Shown here: in pieces, positions 1 to 11,156 of the stretch
Numbering within the stretch: position 1 is the stretch's first letter
How the letters are laid out: each line of letters begins with the position of its first letter
Assembly: GCA_025093985.1 (NCBI GenBank)
Contig: JACAAK010000009.1
Location: 3,348,001 to 3,412,000 of the forward strand
Origin: Calvatia gigantea
Taxonomy: Eukaryota > Basidiomycota > Agaricomycetes > Agaricales > Lycoperdaceae
DNA: 64,000 nucleotides
Reading direction: 5' to 3'
Made by a program: the position numbers and the translations under genes
The notes under the pieces: generated by a model
Database searches by the model: none
What the model saw: the letters and a program-made list of their open reading frames with translations, nothing else
Told to the model about the DNA's origin: nothing

Positions 1-1060
1 ACTGTAGTACTAGCTACCGCGGAGGCAAATTTGAAAAGCCCGGAGTCGGCTGTATAGTTGCCGCAACTGAGTCCGCCACTTTAAAGATTTATATTATCTG
101 GACACCGAGCACATCCGAGAACCCTCTACGAGTGGCATCGAAGCCCGTTCCAAGAGTAGCTTTAGACTTCTCGAAAGCAACGGAGCGTCCACATATACTC
201 CGCTTATTTCAAAGTTGACCCCGCGGAAAAAGCTTTTCTGCCTTCGGGGGAGATCCGACGGTAGGATGGAAAATCCTCCCGCTTACTAGATTCACGTGGT
301 GTATTCAAATTGTCTCTGCCAACACATCCAAGGTGACCAGTTGAAGCCTTTCAGGTATTGTCCGGGCGGATAACGGGATTGGGGGTAGAGGGTCTGAGTG
401 GCGCCCGGAGGAAGGGCATGAATGTTCAAACGCTCACTCTTGGTATGGACTTGGTGTTTGTGGCGTATTATTGGATGGACATACAAAGCACAAGCATTCA
501 ATTCGCGGCCATGTTAGGACGGCGACTCTGACGCAATGAGTGCCTGCCCCAGCATGTGTACTTAAATGCTCTAGACCGCAGTGGAAGGTCGCTGGGCGTG
601 GGAGGATCGAGCTTTTGAGTTTCGCAGAATCGGAGGAAATGACGATTTTATTTGTATTTGTTTGAAACCAAGGGCTTCGAGGCGAAGTCAGTATTCCTGC
701 TCATCGTTAGCCACAGCGACGAGCACCGGGACCATGCGTCGTCTCACTCTTCATGCCTCTGCGCTCAACAACGAGGAGTACGACCTTTACACAACCAGCA
801 TAGTAGATCTCGCTCTCTGTGAATCTAATCGGACATGACGAGAACACCACACGCGACGACGCCTTTTATGAGGAAATTACTGTCAGTGTGCGTGAAGTAA
901 GAGCGTGGCTGCGCGGTCGTTACCCGAACATCCCAACTGAAAATATAGACGCTGTACGTTGTCTCTTGCTGTGCTATTTCCACTGTCTGATAGTCGCTGG
1001 CAACGTACCTCCTTATCTGGATCTTAGATTCTAAAATTCTTCTCGCCGGTGCTTGCACAG
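1..1060. other. No gene supported
   Basis: I see no coherent coding exon here. Short open frames on both strands have no recognisable motif. The last bases before 1061 (pyrimidine-rich, ending GCACAG) look like an intron acceptor for the EH-domain exon that follows, so the missing 5' exons of that gene may lie here in unrecognisable or decayed form. Confidence 0.5.
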
Positions 1061-3159
1061 GGCGACGTACTCACTGGGGGCCAGTTTTTTGCCATTTTGC
1101 GGCTCGTTGTCCATGCGCAAAACGGCAGGGAAGTTGATAGAGGTCTGGCCTTCGTCCAAGGTAAGCCTAGCAGTTTTTTGTTGCCTCCCCTTATTGTTAA
1201 TTTCAGCCGGTAATCAGCACATCCCGCATCCTCTGCGCATTTGCTAGCAAATGCTAAGTTGACATCAGAATACACTCCTCCGCAACTACCGAAGGCGCTC
1301 GGATGGCTATGCTGCATCTTCAGCTTCTGATACTACCGCAACACCTCTCGCTAATCCATTTTCTTACGATTCTCGTCAACAACCTCCTTTACATCCTTCT
1401 CAGCGCCAGGACTCGAGTAGATCAGTCCACTCCCCGAATAATCCCTTTGTTTTTCGTAGCAAGTCAATCTCTGAAGATGGCTCTAGTCGACTTCCACCCC
1501 TCCCACCCCGAAAAACCCAAAACGCCCCACCGCCTCGCCACGCCCCTATTTCATCTTCTGCCTCTGCACCAACACACCCCCAAGCCGTGTCAAGCACGAT
1601 CCCGAATATCTCTCGCGCACCACCCTCGATCACCCCCCAGCCCCTTTCTCACTCACATCCACCACCTCCCCCGCCCCCGCCACCCAAACCAAAATCTAAA
1701 CCTACAACTCATGTAACTTCTACGCTGATCAAGCAAAGCCTTCAAGCGTCTAAAACCGCTCAAACTATGAAAAAGGCTGAAGAGCAACTGGAGAAAGAAC
1801 GGGTATTACAAGTACTTAGGAGCAGCGCCGTCGTCACCGGTGCGCGTCCCTTTGCTGGTGCCAAAATCTCGGGCTCATCCATCCTTATAGGTAGTAACAT
1901 GCGGGGTTCTGGCTCTGGGAGTCGAAGCCCGTCGAAAAGGATCCCGGCGTCACAACAATCGGTGGTGGCCAAGTCAGATTCGAGCGCGAGTTGGAGTGGT
2001 GGGGAGGAGAGGGAGAGGGAAAGGCCGCCTCTACCGAGGAGGAGGCGGTATCAGCAGCAGCAGCAGCAGCAACAACCGAGTCCACCAATGTCGACAAGCT
2101 CATTAGAGCAGGTCGCACTGGCTGTTGCACCATCTGGGACGCGATCGCACCCACATACACCGTTTACCTTCAAGTCCATTTGAGTCACCCAATAACTCCC
2201 CACGTACGAGGCCGACACTTGATTTGCCCGGCGTTGCTAGTTTACCACCACCCACACATCCTGACCGGAAGCCATACGGATTCTCATATCAGATGCCGTC
2301 AACGATGCCTGACGAACATTCACCTTCGTCTTCTCTATCGCCCTTCAGACGTAACTTAGAATCATTCGAAGCGGTCTACGGAACTGGCTCGACAACATCC
2401 TCCTTGTCTACTGCTACACCATCTACACCAACCGCTACTTCAGATCTAATGTCATCCCCCGGATCACCACAACAACGGGTCCATCGAAGCAAATCTCTAC
2501 ACCACCACCCTCCACTCCCACACACCCCTCCTCCACCCCCCGCGCGGAGAAGACGACCAGAGAGCGTCCAAGTCTTATCAAACGGGGAAGTCCTATTCGG
2601 TGACAACAGCCCCACGAAATCACCCTTATACGACACGAACAACGCACTCAAAAACGCGATTACGCAAACCTCCCATCGACGGTCTTCATACAGTGCATCG
2701 TTGGGTAGTGGCGCTTCTTCGTCGTCCATTTTCGGTGGAGGAAGTGGAAGCGCAGGCGGGAATGGAGGAGGTGCGGATGCTCTTCAAAGGAAGTTTGCGG
2801 AATTGCAGCTTAAAGCCGAGAATGCGTTGCCGAAGCTTGAGGCAGCACGGTATAAGGCTGAAGCGGGGCTGAGTCGGCGTGGGTTTATCCAGGGTTCGAG
2901 CCATGGAAAGGCTGAGAAGAGGAGTAGGAGCAGAATTGGGGTGAAGGAGGATCGGAGAGGGTTGATGAGCGGGTATTGTGAGGATCAGTATGGTGGTGGT
3001 GCTGGGGAAGATGGTGAGATAGATGGCTTACGTAGCGGTGGGGGGCTGAGTGTGGACAGTGACAACGAAGAGCATACTAGGGAGCGCGGGGAGAGGGGGG
3101 TTGTGGAACGGGATGAGTTGAAGTGGCCTGCTGGTGAGGGATGGAGCAGAATGTTGTGA
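1061..3159 (+). pseudogene. EH-domain, proline-rich endocytic-type protein, 5'-incomplete and frameshifted
   Basis: The first exon (1061-1160) encodes the end of an EH (Eps15 homology) domain; its TGGQFFAILRLV and HAQNG motifs match the last helix of that fold, which binds NPF peptides in endocytic adaptors. An intron begins at 1161 (GTAAGC). After it comes a long proline/serine-rich tail with a polyproline run (about 1661-1690), a Lys/Glu-rich helix (MKKAEEQLEKERVLQV), a CAG/CAA-encoded glutamine run near 2050, and a C-terminal helix (ENALPKLEAARYKAEAG) before the stop at 3157-3159. The frame changes at least twice, near 1290 and near 2135-2170, and the first two thirds of the EH domain are absent upstream. 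The second break can be explained by one extra T at 2135. The EH assignment is from motif recognition. That this is a pseudogene is inference; sequence error is the alternative. Confidence 0.6.
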
Positions 3160-3479
3160 TTGTAGATTGGATTACAGCAGTTGTTTGTTAGACCTGTTGT
3201 ACTTGAATTTGTATGTCCCAATACAGTTCATCTACAAGGATGGATTTCTTCCAGACTTTCAATTCATCTCGTAGGATTGAATAATAATTTTCCTAGCTCA
3301 TGTCTATTATCTTTAGGTACTCAACTAGCTCCAGTGCAATTTGTTTCTGATGTTGATGGTTTTCCATGTCTCAATGACTGTACCTATGTCCATAAAGAAT
3401 GATTTCTATTTCCAAGTCCTTGAGTACAAGTACAATTAGAGGTCATCTAACATATTTAATGGGTAGATAACAACACCAC
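3160..3479. other. Intergenic, AT-rich
   Basis: Downstream flank of the EH-domain gene. Nothing recognised. Confidence 0.4.
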
Positions 3480-5424
3480 TGTTCCTGAGTGAGTAGCCAC
3501 CACCTATGTTCGGGTCCCCATGTCAAAAGAACAAGCACTGTTTGATCCCTGTGACTGAGGAGTATATATTCTATCACACCCTCCTTCTCAAACCTGGGGT
3601 GCAAGAAATTCTTTTGCCAAGCCAATGCATAGAAATTTCTATTAGGTTGTGGGAAAGTGTCATACCTTTGGCATAGCCACTGTTTTGCACTTGTCAATAA
3701 GCTGTTTATCCAGTACATCCAGGAGGCTTTGTTCAAACAAATCCTGGAATACTTTCTTTATTTGGGGGATGGTTTAGTTTAGACTCTCCTCACACAACAT
3801 TTTGCAAGTTCACTTCACATGAAGGTGACAGGAGCATTTTATCCATGGTAGGACACTGGAAAGCTTCGACCTGCCAAACAATGAAAATCAAAGTTTTGGA
3901 GATAATAACACTCTCCTTCTGTCCACCAGTACTCCACAGCTGTCACATGCCTTAGAGCATAAACAATAGTAAAATCCTTGTGAGGTGTACATGGGCTCCA
4001 TCTCATGGTCCCCAGTAAATTAGATATCCTGTAGCTACCCATGATATGCAGGTGTCCTTGCAGGATCCGTAGGTGGGCCCTAGGCGACAGCCAAACTGAA
4101 TGAGGTGGAGCCATCGTAAAGGCAGAAAACGGGTATGGTGTCTGGTGCTACATTGAGCAGCAGCTGTTGGAAAAAGAAATGGTGTCCCCGAAATGGATCG
4201 ATACTGGAAGGTACAGGGGAGCCAGCTATGCACACAAGACAGGTTTCTAACCTGCTGTTTGGGATTCCCTCCTACCGCACCAACTGAAATGAAGAATTTT
4301 GCAGGGCGAAACTGCTTACGCCCGAAATACTAGTTGCCAAGCCAAGCAAATTGCTCTTCTGTTGGCCACACCACATCCACAGGAAAGATGTCTGAAAGAC
4401 GACTCCGGATCTCCTGGAGTCCGTCACGAAGGAGGCAACGGACATCTTCTTGAGCTTCAGCATCATCCAGGGGACAATACTTCGTGCTCATATTCAGCCC
4501 ATACATTGATTTTCGAGAAAGCCCGCAACAAGTGGCTGTCTTCGGGGTGACTGGATACAAGCCATAGGAGTGGGGGGCGCCGGCGTAGCCCGCCGTATTC
4601 AGCGACGAGTTCCATCAACTCGGCAACTTCATCCCATTCCCAGCCCCGTCGAAAAATCGCGACAATTAATGGCGGATTCTCGAGGTAAAACGAGTGAGTT
4701 GTTGTCAGTGTGTTCCATGGATCAACTATAAGCTTCTTGAAAATGGTGCGTGGATGCTTTTCAAGGATCAGGGATCATCCACCAATTCCTTCAACACCAA
4801 TCTCCTGTACAATGGGTACTTCCGGATGAGTACCCAAAGAATACTTGAAATAAATTCTCCCGCGGAGGTATTGGGCCACGGAAAGGAAACAATTGCACCC
4901 AGTCTACGGATTTCTTCAACAATGCCTGTCATTGATTGAACCGTAGCCGGAATTCCACCAACTAAAAACGGGTCTGTGATCCAAAATAGGCTCTGATGCC
5001 GGTTCGAATCCAAAAACCATTGTAGAACTCTTGTCCTAAGGGACTTGCGGCTGTTTGACCACGGATCGGTTAAGGGATAGTGTTCGGTGGTCTGGTGCCG
5101 AGGCGGGAAGATATCGGCCCACCAAGCTGTGGATTTTGGGCAGTTAGCATTCTGGTGGGCAACTGTTGAGCGGAGTACGTACGCCCCCATCGGGCCCACT
5201 CCCACTTCCGCACATCTTCCCGTCGCCAAAATAGCGTCCACTGGTCATTGGTGTCGTAATACCTTTTGTCTGGGAGAGGTCGGTGTTGGCGAAGGATCTC
5301 AGCGACTGAGTAGGCAAGCGATTTGAAATCATGGCAGTGGCAAAGACAGCTGGGACACCGACTTACCCTCCATCGCTGATAACTTTGGATCACCTGCCAA
5401 TAATTCTTCAGGAGAGATCGCCAT
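3480..5424 (-). pseudogene. Decayed STAND-like (degenerate NACHT) gene, same lineage as the gene at 11157
   Basis: This is a paralogue of the intact gene at 11157-13310. Both have a 58-bp first exon from ATG (5424-5367 here) that encodes a DPKLSA motif, then a short intron (5366-5306 here, 61 bp versus 62 bp), then an exon starting AEIL. Recognisable blocks follow: WITDPFLV, RRLGAIVSF, YPLYR..LKELVDDP, a WLVSSHPED block, LLRDG, ISGVS, and near 3520-3610 the C-terminal EYILLSHRDQTVLVLL block that matches YVLLGRGIQTVLVIL of the intact copy. The frame breaks repeatedly, for example near 5110-5160, at a stop near 4768 and near 4465, and about 100 residues are missing around 4250. It already lacks Walker A and Walker B at the positions where the intact copy lacks them, so that loss predates the split of the two copies. 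Confidence 0.75.
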
Positions 5425-8064
5425 GCGATCTGCTTGGTAGCTGTAGTGCTTTATCGGTTTGCGCTCCTTAAGTTTCGAGAGGTCGGGGGCAGGAAGGCTG
5501 TAATGGCAGGAGGAGCGTGGTCGATGAAGAAGGGCAAGCGGTGATGTATTCGGTGATGGTCAAGGTGTCACGCACGGCCTTGAAGCGTTTGAGCTTTTCG
5601 CGTAGACGTCCCTTTGGCGCTGGCATGAGGAGTTCGAGTCGCGAAGGAAAGTATGCAAGAAATCCGCCCACATGGTTATATTGAAACGCACAAATTCAAA
5701 TATTTAAGCATAACTGGATAAAGAAGTCGATGGTCAGGCATCCTACCCCATTCTTCACTAGCTGGGCACTTCGACGCGTCCATCCCAGAATCTCTCTCCT
5801 CCTTCCATAGTTTCCCTGCACAGTCCCTCGTCATTGATCTACGTGCACGCTCAACCCTCTAGCTCTATCTGCGCCATCCGTCTCGCCGTCCACCACCATG
5901 CAGAACTTCACCATCCTCACCCATCAACGTTTCTCAATCCTCCTCACACCATTCCACACACTCCCTCACCCTCCCCATTAGCTCAGATCCTAGGTAACCT
6001 AACGCCGACTTAACCTAATGATTCCGGCCTTGGCTTGATATCGCACAGCTGTAGGCTTTCTTGGCACGCTCTGGACTTCACACAGTGATTCTGCAGATTT
6101 CCTTCGAGGTTTCCCATTTCCGTGTTCTCTGAAGTTGCTGAGCAGCGCAGGGCTGGGGAGGATTGTGTCGAGGGTACCATCTGGGTCACTTCAAGGCAGT
6201 TTAATGGGTATGGATGGTGGAGAATTTGGTTTTGATGTACCCATTACTATGGTTATCCAGAAAATGCCAGCAGACTCGAGAGAGCTTTTGGTGGTTGATG
6301 GGAGGATATGCCAGTGGAAACCAGGTACACGAATAGATCCAAAGTTACGTCTGAGCAGTGAATGGGAAGATGGGGACGGTTTCCGTTGGGGGTCGTTGAG
6401 GGGGTCAGATGGGAAGATCTACATGGGTTCCGATCTGGATTTGTCGGTGGTGGTGAATCACCAACTGTGGGGTAAACTACGACCTGGACCCGTTCATGGT
6501 GAGCAGCTTGGTAAGTCAAACGATCTCGAAGTAAATGGCGTACATAAATGGGCCATGTTCCAGACGGTACGAGGACGGGGACTCCAACAAAATTCTATGA
6601 AGTCTGTTGGCCTGTTACTGCCACTCCTCTTCGGGGGAGGCAGTCTCTCCTCCTCCTATCTGCACTTCTCAAGTCGAAACCGAGCAACGCCTGATGAAGG
6701 TGGCACCGATGACCCCACTCCGGACGCTTGGAGCCCTATTTGATGAAGGAGAAGCTGCGCAAATCCCACTATTGTAAGTGCAAGTGGTGGTTGGTTGACC
6801 AAAGGGGAGAGGTAGGATATGCTCAAGGTTCACTAGTGTGACTAGACAGTGAGTGTCGAATAGGATTTTGTCTTCAGGGCCAAAACCGGAGGGAGCCATA
6901 ATCGACATTGACCCGGTGGGGGAATTGAATGTATTACTAGTGGATATGCTCGTTTGCTTGGATTCAGGAGCCGTTAAGGAGCTAGGTGGAGCCAATATGG
7001 AAATGGGACATAGCGCAGTGCTGTTAGTTAAAGAGGTTGTTTGTGGAGAGAATTGGCCCCCGAATAGTGTAAACAGCAGGGAAGGGGAAGGAGCACGATA
7101 CGGAATGTGCTGTCTATGCAGATTACACTGAGCATGGACAGCATTGAGGTGGTCGTGTTAAATGCAGGGCATACTCGGGCGAAAGCGTACTTCAAGCTAG
7201 GGGTCTTCAAAGTTCAGGTGTTGAGGAATTCAAGCAGAGACGAGAAAGATCTGTATACCTTTTTTGTCCTCCAGGATCAACATCGGCCCGCTCTCCTTGT
7301 TCACACAGAAACACCGACTCACTCTACGTTCTAACCTCTTTCTCTAGAAAACCTTGTGGACCCAAACTCTATCAACTTCGTTATGACCCGGGTCCCAACA
7401 TGCGCGAAATCATGCATGCACTTGGCTTGGTTCTGATCCCTCTCTTCTTCTTGCCATGCCCGGTATCGCTGCAAGTCCCAGTGCTAAGACACCGATATCT
7501 CAATATATGGTACGTAAACCTTCCATGTGTCTTTCGACAGACTGATCATCCTATAGCAAACGGCAACAATGACAGGCCAGTAACGAGAGGGAGGAACAGG
7601 AAATTATGGTTGTCAGTGGCCGCGTGCCGAGTATCAAAGCTTCTGCCTTGGAAGAAGTGCCAAGGTTTAAAAACAAGCGCTCACGCTTGGTTTGACGCTC
7701 GGTGCTCTATGGAAAAATACCTATTCACCTATATCAAATACTACTCGTCAAAATCTGCGTTTCCTACTTCAACTGCCTTTCAAAAAAAGACCCCTACTCA
7801 AGCCAGAATGGTGTATGCTTCAACTACGCTCCATTCACACTTCTCCAACCACCGCCAACTCGGATTACGATCCACGGGCGATGCCATTCTTTAACCCCTT
7901 ATGTCATATGGGCATTGGCGGCTGCGTTATTTATGTCTCTGAGGGTTTATCTGATTGGCAGCACTCCTCTTTAAATGAGTATGGGAAATTGATCAAGTAG
8001 CAGTGTACTTTCACAGCCAAACTCCCGCTCGACCTTCTCTCTCCCACTCTCCTTCGCTATCATC
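5425..8064. other. Mostly unassigned sequence between two STAND loci
   Basis: Bases 5470-5720 are the presumptive promoter side of the minus-strand STAND pseudogene; upstream sequence with weak similarity lies before the start of its paralogue at 11157. The rest contains one medium open frame (6135-6743, listed separately) and scattered short frames without known motifs. Confidence 0.4.
6135..6743 (+). CDS. Unrecognised open frame, about 200 codons
   Basis: Open frame with no motif I recognise, no clear transmembrane segment and no matching exons around it. It contains DGRICQWKPGTR and DGKIYMGSDLDLSV, which resemble globular protein more than random translation but match no family I can name. 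The first codon is arbitrary (ATG or alternative). It could be an exon of a decayed gene or of a mobile element, or chance in a GC-balanced region. Confidence 0.2.
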   Translation: MLSSAGLGRIVSRVPSGSLQGSLMGMDGGEFGFDVPITMVIQKMPADSRELLVVDGRICQWKPGTRIDPKLRLSSEWEDGDGFRWGSLRGSDGKIYMGSDLDLSVVVNHQLWGKLRPGPVHGEQLGKSNDLEVNGVHKWAMFQTVRGRGLQQNSMKSVGLLLPLLFGGGSLSSSYLHFSSRNRATPDEGGTDDPTPDAWSPI

Positions 8065-10305
8065 ATGGCGAACTATCCTCCCCCTTTTCGTCACCCTCCC
8101 TTTGCCTCCGCGATTCCACAATTTACTGCCGCTAACCCACCTCCCAACCCCGGCTTCCCATCCTTCATGCAAATGGCGAATGCAAGAAACATGAATCCTT
8201 TCGTGGGCATCACCCCCCTTATGCCTCATGGTGTGTACATTTGACAAAATCACCAAATGATGGAGCTCAAACACTTTTGGTCCAACAGGATCAGGATTTT
8301 TGCATGGCGCAATCGGTACGACCTTGAATAATCCTAACATGATAGACAACTCTATCGGCGCTATCTACAACTTTTTTGACCTCGGCGCCCCAGCTACTAT
8401 TTACACATCTTCATCCTTCCCTTGTCCAACGACTGATAGTGACCCCACCTGTAGTCCTTCATATGCTCTACGATGCTTCAATTAAAGGAACCGAGATCGA
8501 CTCGAAGGTGCGCCACCCTCCTCCTCGCTGTCACCCAGGAACGCGCACATCTATAACAATGGAACTTTATTCTTGGGTCAAAAATGACAGCAGAAAGTGG
8601 AGCCTTGTCTGGATTGTCGGTTTCGCGGGGGTCGGAAAGACTGCAGTGGCACAAACCGTCGGGGAGTGGGCCAAGGAACAGGTAATCCTCGGTGCTGCCT
8701 TTTTCTTCTCCAGAACGCGCAACCACACCTGACCCGTCCCGCCTTTTCATTTCCATCAGCTTATCAACTCGCCTCTCAAAATGAGCAGTACCGACATATC
8801 GTCTCCCAACAACTCTCGACCGATTTTGGGCTTCTGGAAAAGGACATACGGACTCAATTCAAGAAACTCCTTATTGAGCCCTTGTCTGAGCTGAAACTCG
8901 ACAGGAAATTGTTGATCATCATCGACGGGTTGGATGAGTGCGATGGCCACGATGAGCAATGCGAGATCATCAATCTTGTTGGCGGCGCCGTCAGCTCTCC
9001 CGTTGCTCTCCCTGTCGTCTGGATGATCTGCAGCCGACCCGAGTCGCATATCAAGCGGACGTTCTTCCACGCTGATTTCAAAATCAAATATCTGAAAAAG
9101 GATGTGGCCATCGACGATTCTGAAACGCGCAAGGATATCGAACTCTTCATTCGCGCAGGCTTTAAGGAGGTCATGGAAAAGTTCACCACTGTGCAGGATG
9201 ATGGCAGCTGGCCAGCAGCCGAAGACGTTGAGAAGGTCGTTTCCGCTGCTTCAGGACTATTCGTATATGCGTCAACTATCGTCAAGTTCGTCGGTGACGA
9301 AAGCTACGCGGATCCTGATGGCCAGCTCAAGGCAGTTATCGCCTTCATCGAAGACTCCCCCGCGAAGTCCATTACGGAGAATCCATTACATTATCTTGAC
9401 AAACTTTACGAACAAATCCTTTCCGACGTGCACGAGAAATCTTTGCCGTTGGTCCTCCAGCTTCTCGCCACCTCCACCCTCTACCCAGCCCTGCCGATCT
9501 TGCAACTTGCCAACCTATTTGGCCTTAGCCAAGCCCGGTTCGATGCCGTGCTTTACCGACTTCATTCAGTCGTTGACGTCCCACCACCCGATAGAGCGTC
9601 TCAGGATCATATCCGGGTCTTCCATGCTTCCTTCATGGATTTCCTATGGAATCCAGCGCGCGCTGGCAGGTTCGCGTTGAACGAGCGGGATGTTCACGTG
9701 AATTTCGCCAAAGCCTGCTTTGGAGTTCTTGGCCAAACTCAACTTCGATACGCGAAGAATTTGGCCTGGTCGCCAAATGAAACTCCGGCATTCCTTTTAG
9801 CCTACCAGATCCTGACGTATTGTGCCGCTAATGTCTGGAGTGCCTGTACCAGCCTTGGTAACGTTGGAGACACGGGCGTGCTCAACACGATCATCAATTT
9901 CAATTACCTCTTTCTTCGTTTTGTGGAGGATAAGTTACCAGTGCTGCATTTATACGATTTTAGCCTGTGGTTACGGAGGCAGGTATGTCTGTGTGACGTC
10001 CTTCCGCCTGTCTCTGAGTATATCTGAGCATGTCGACATCCATTTCCTTTCAGATACAACAGCGCAACTTAGAAAACATTATTCAGCCTGTCAACTGGAA
10101 AACAGATTATCTGCGAGAGACCTTTGTAAGTCCCATTGCATTTCTTGTCCGCCAATCGCTAACAATATATCTCACTACGCAGGGGCCGTGCACTCTTGAC
10201 AGCAGCGGTACCGACGCTCTGCGTTGCTTTACGCTCGGAAAAGAGTCGAAGTATATCACAATTATGATGAGTTCGGACCGTATCATGCTGTCGCGCGAGG
10301 ATTGA
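8065..10305 (+). pseudogene. STAND/NACHT NTPase, nearly complete, three 1-bp frame breaks
   Basis: Fungal NLR-type STAND ATPase, a class of signalling switches used in allorecognition and immunity. Exon 1 runs 8065-8230 (ATG, PPPF..HPPF N-terminus), intron 8231-8288, then the main exon. Walker A is GFAGVGKTAVAQ, Walker B is LLIIIDGLDEC, followed by WMICSRPESHIK and a winged-helix-like block ending DVPPPDRAS..HIRVFHASFMDFL. Introns 9983-10053 and 10126-10182 are phase 0, and the C-terminus ends LSRED at 10303-10305. No WD40, ankyrin or TPR repeats follow. Three lesions break the frame: an extra T in the T-run 8372-8377, an extra T at 8730 (ACC|GAC reading DPS) and an extra A at 8758 (ATC|GCT reading IAYQL). 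All else is conserved, so inactivation is either very recent or a sequence error. Confidence 0.8.
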
Positions 10306-11156
10306 CGTAACCTGTCTGGAGCGCCGTTTCTTGACCCAACTACCAACTGCGGTCCACATGAAAAGAAGCTCTACTTACTACTTAAAGTCTATAGAAAAAA
10401 TTGCGAATATCTCGTGTAACATTCACTGACCTCGCCTATATGTAGCATTCTCTCTTGTAAGCGCCATAGCACTGCTCTAAAAGGAGAGCAGGTTTTAAGA
10501 GCCCTGCCATCCTTCGAGAGCCGCTAGCAAGGCTCCTAAATCGATTGAGCAAGGGCAAATACGACCCGAATTCCAAACCGAAACTTGTGAAATCACAGCT
10601 TATAGTTAAGAATATGTTACCAAAGCTTGAGGTAGTGTGGTATAAAGTGGAGACTGGGTTCGCGTTGATGTTCTCGCCGCTTCTGAGCCATGGGAAGGAG
10701 GAGGGGGCCTGGGACTGGGATCTGGGAAGCTCGGGGAAGCTTGATGAATTGGATATAAGGATCAGTAAGTACGTGACATAGGTAGTCACGAATCCGGCCG
10801 ATAAAGATTTTTGAGGGAACGCAAAAGAGGAAGGATGGCTAAAAAATGGCCTGCCAGAGAGGTGCGACGCAAGGTGCTGCTGCAGTTGTAGATGGGTTAC
10901 TTGCTCATGTCAACATTCTACTTTGCGCTCCTTTTCAATCTAGTTCAAGCCAATATTTTTCGGAAATTCCATATATTACGGGTTCGCACATTCCCCGGGA
11001 ACCTCCGGAGCTCAAGGCTGTGTGCGATAATCCAAGAGTCAAGAAGCGCATCCACAACCCACGCTGCTTCCTCAACTACAACAACTTTACATAGTTACGA
11101 ACTCCATCGTCACCCGACTCCTAACTAATAAGACACTACAACTGCAAGGAAGATTC
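10306..11156. other. Intergenic with a fragment of the EH-domain gene
   Basis: Apart from the gene fragment at 10545-10781, nothing coding is seen. Bases 11000-11156 are the promoter side of the next STAND-like gene. Confidence 0.4.
10545..10781 (+). pseudogene. Fragment duplicated from the 3' end of the EH-domain gene
   Basis: The translation contains KNMLPKLEVVWYKVETG, which aligns with ENALPKLEAARYKAEAG of the gene ending at 3159, and a following SHGK block is also shared. At DNA level the shared core is TACCAAAGCTTGAGG here versus TGCCGAAGCTTGAGG near 2825. Only the last ~80 codons are represented, the sequence is diverged, and no upstream exon is present. It is a gene scrap about 8 kb from its source. 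Confidence 0.6.
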
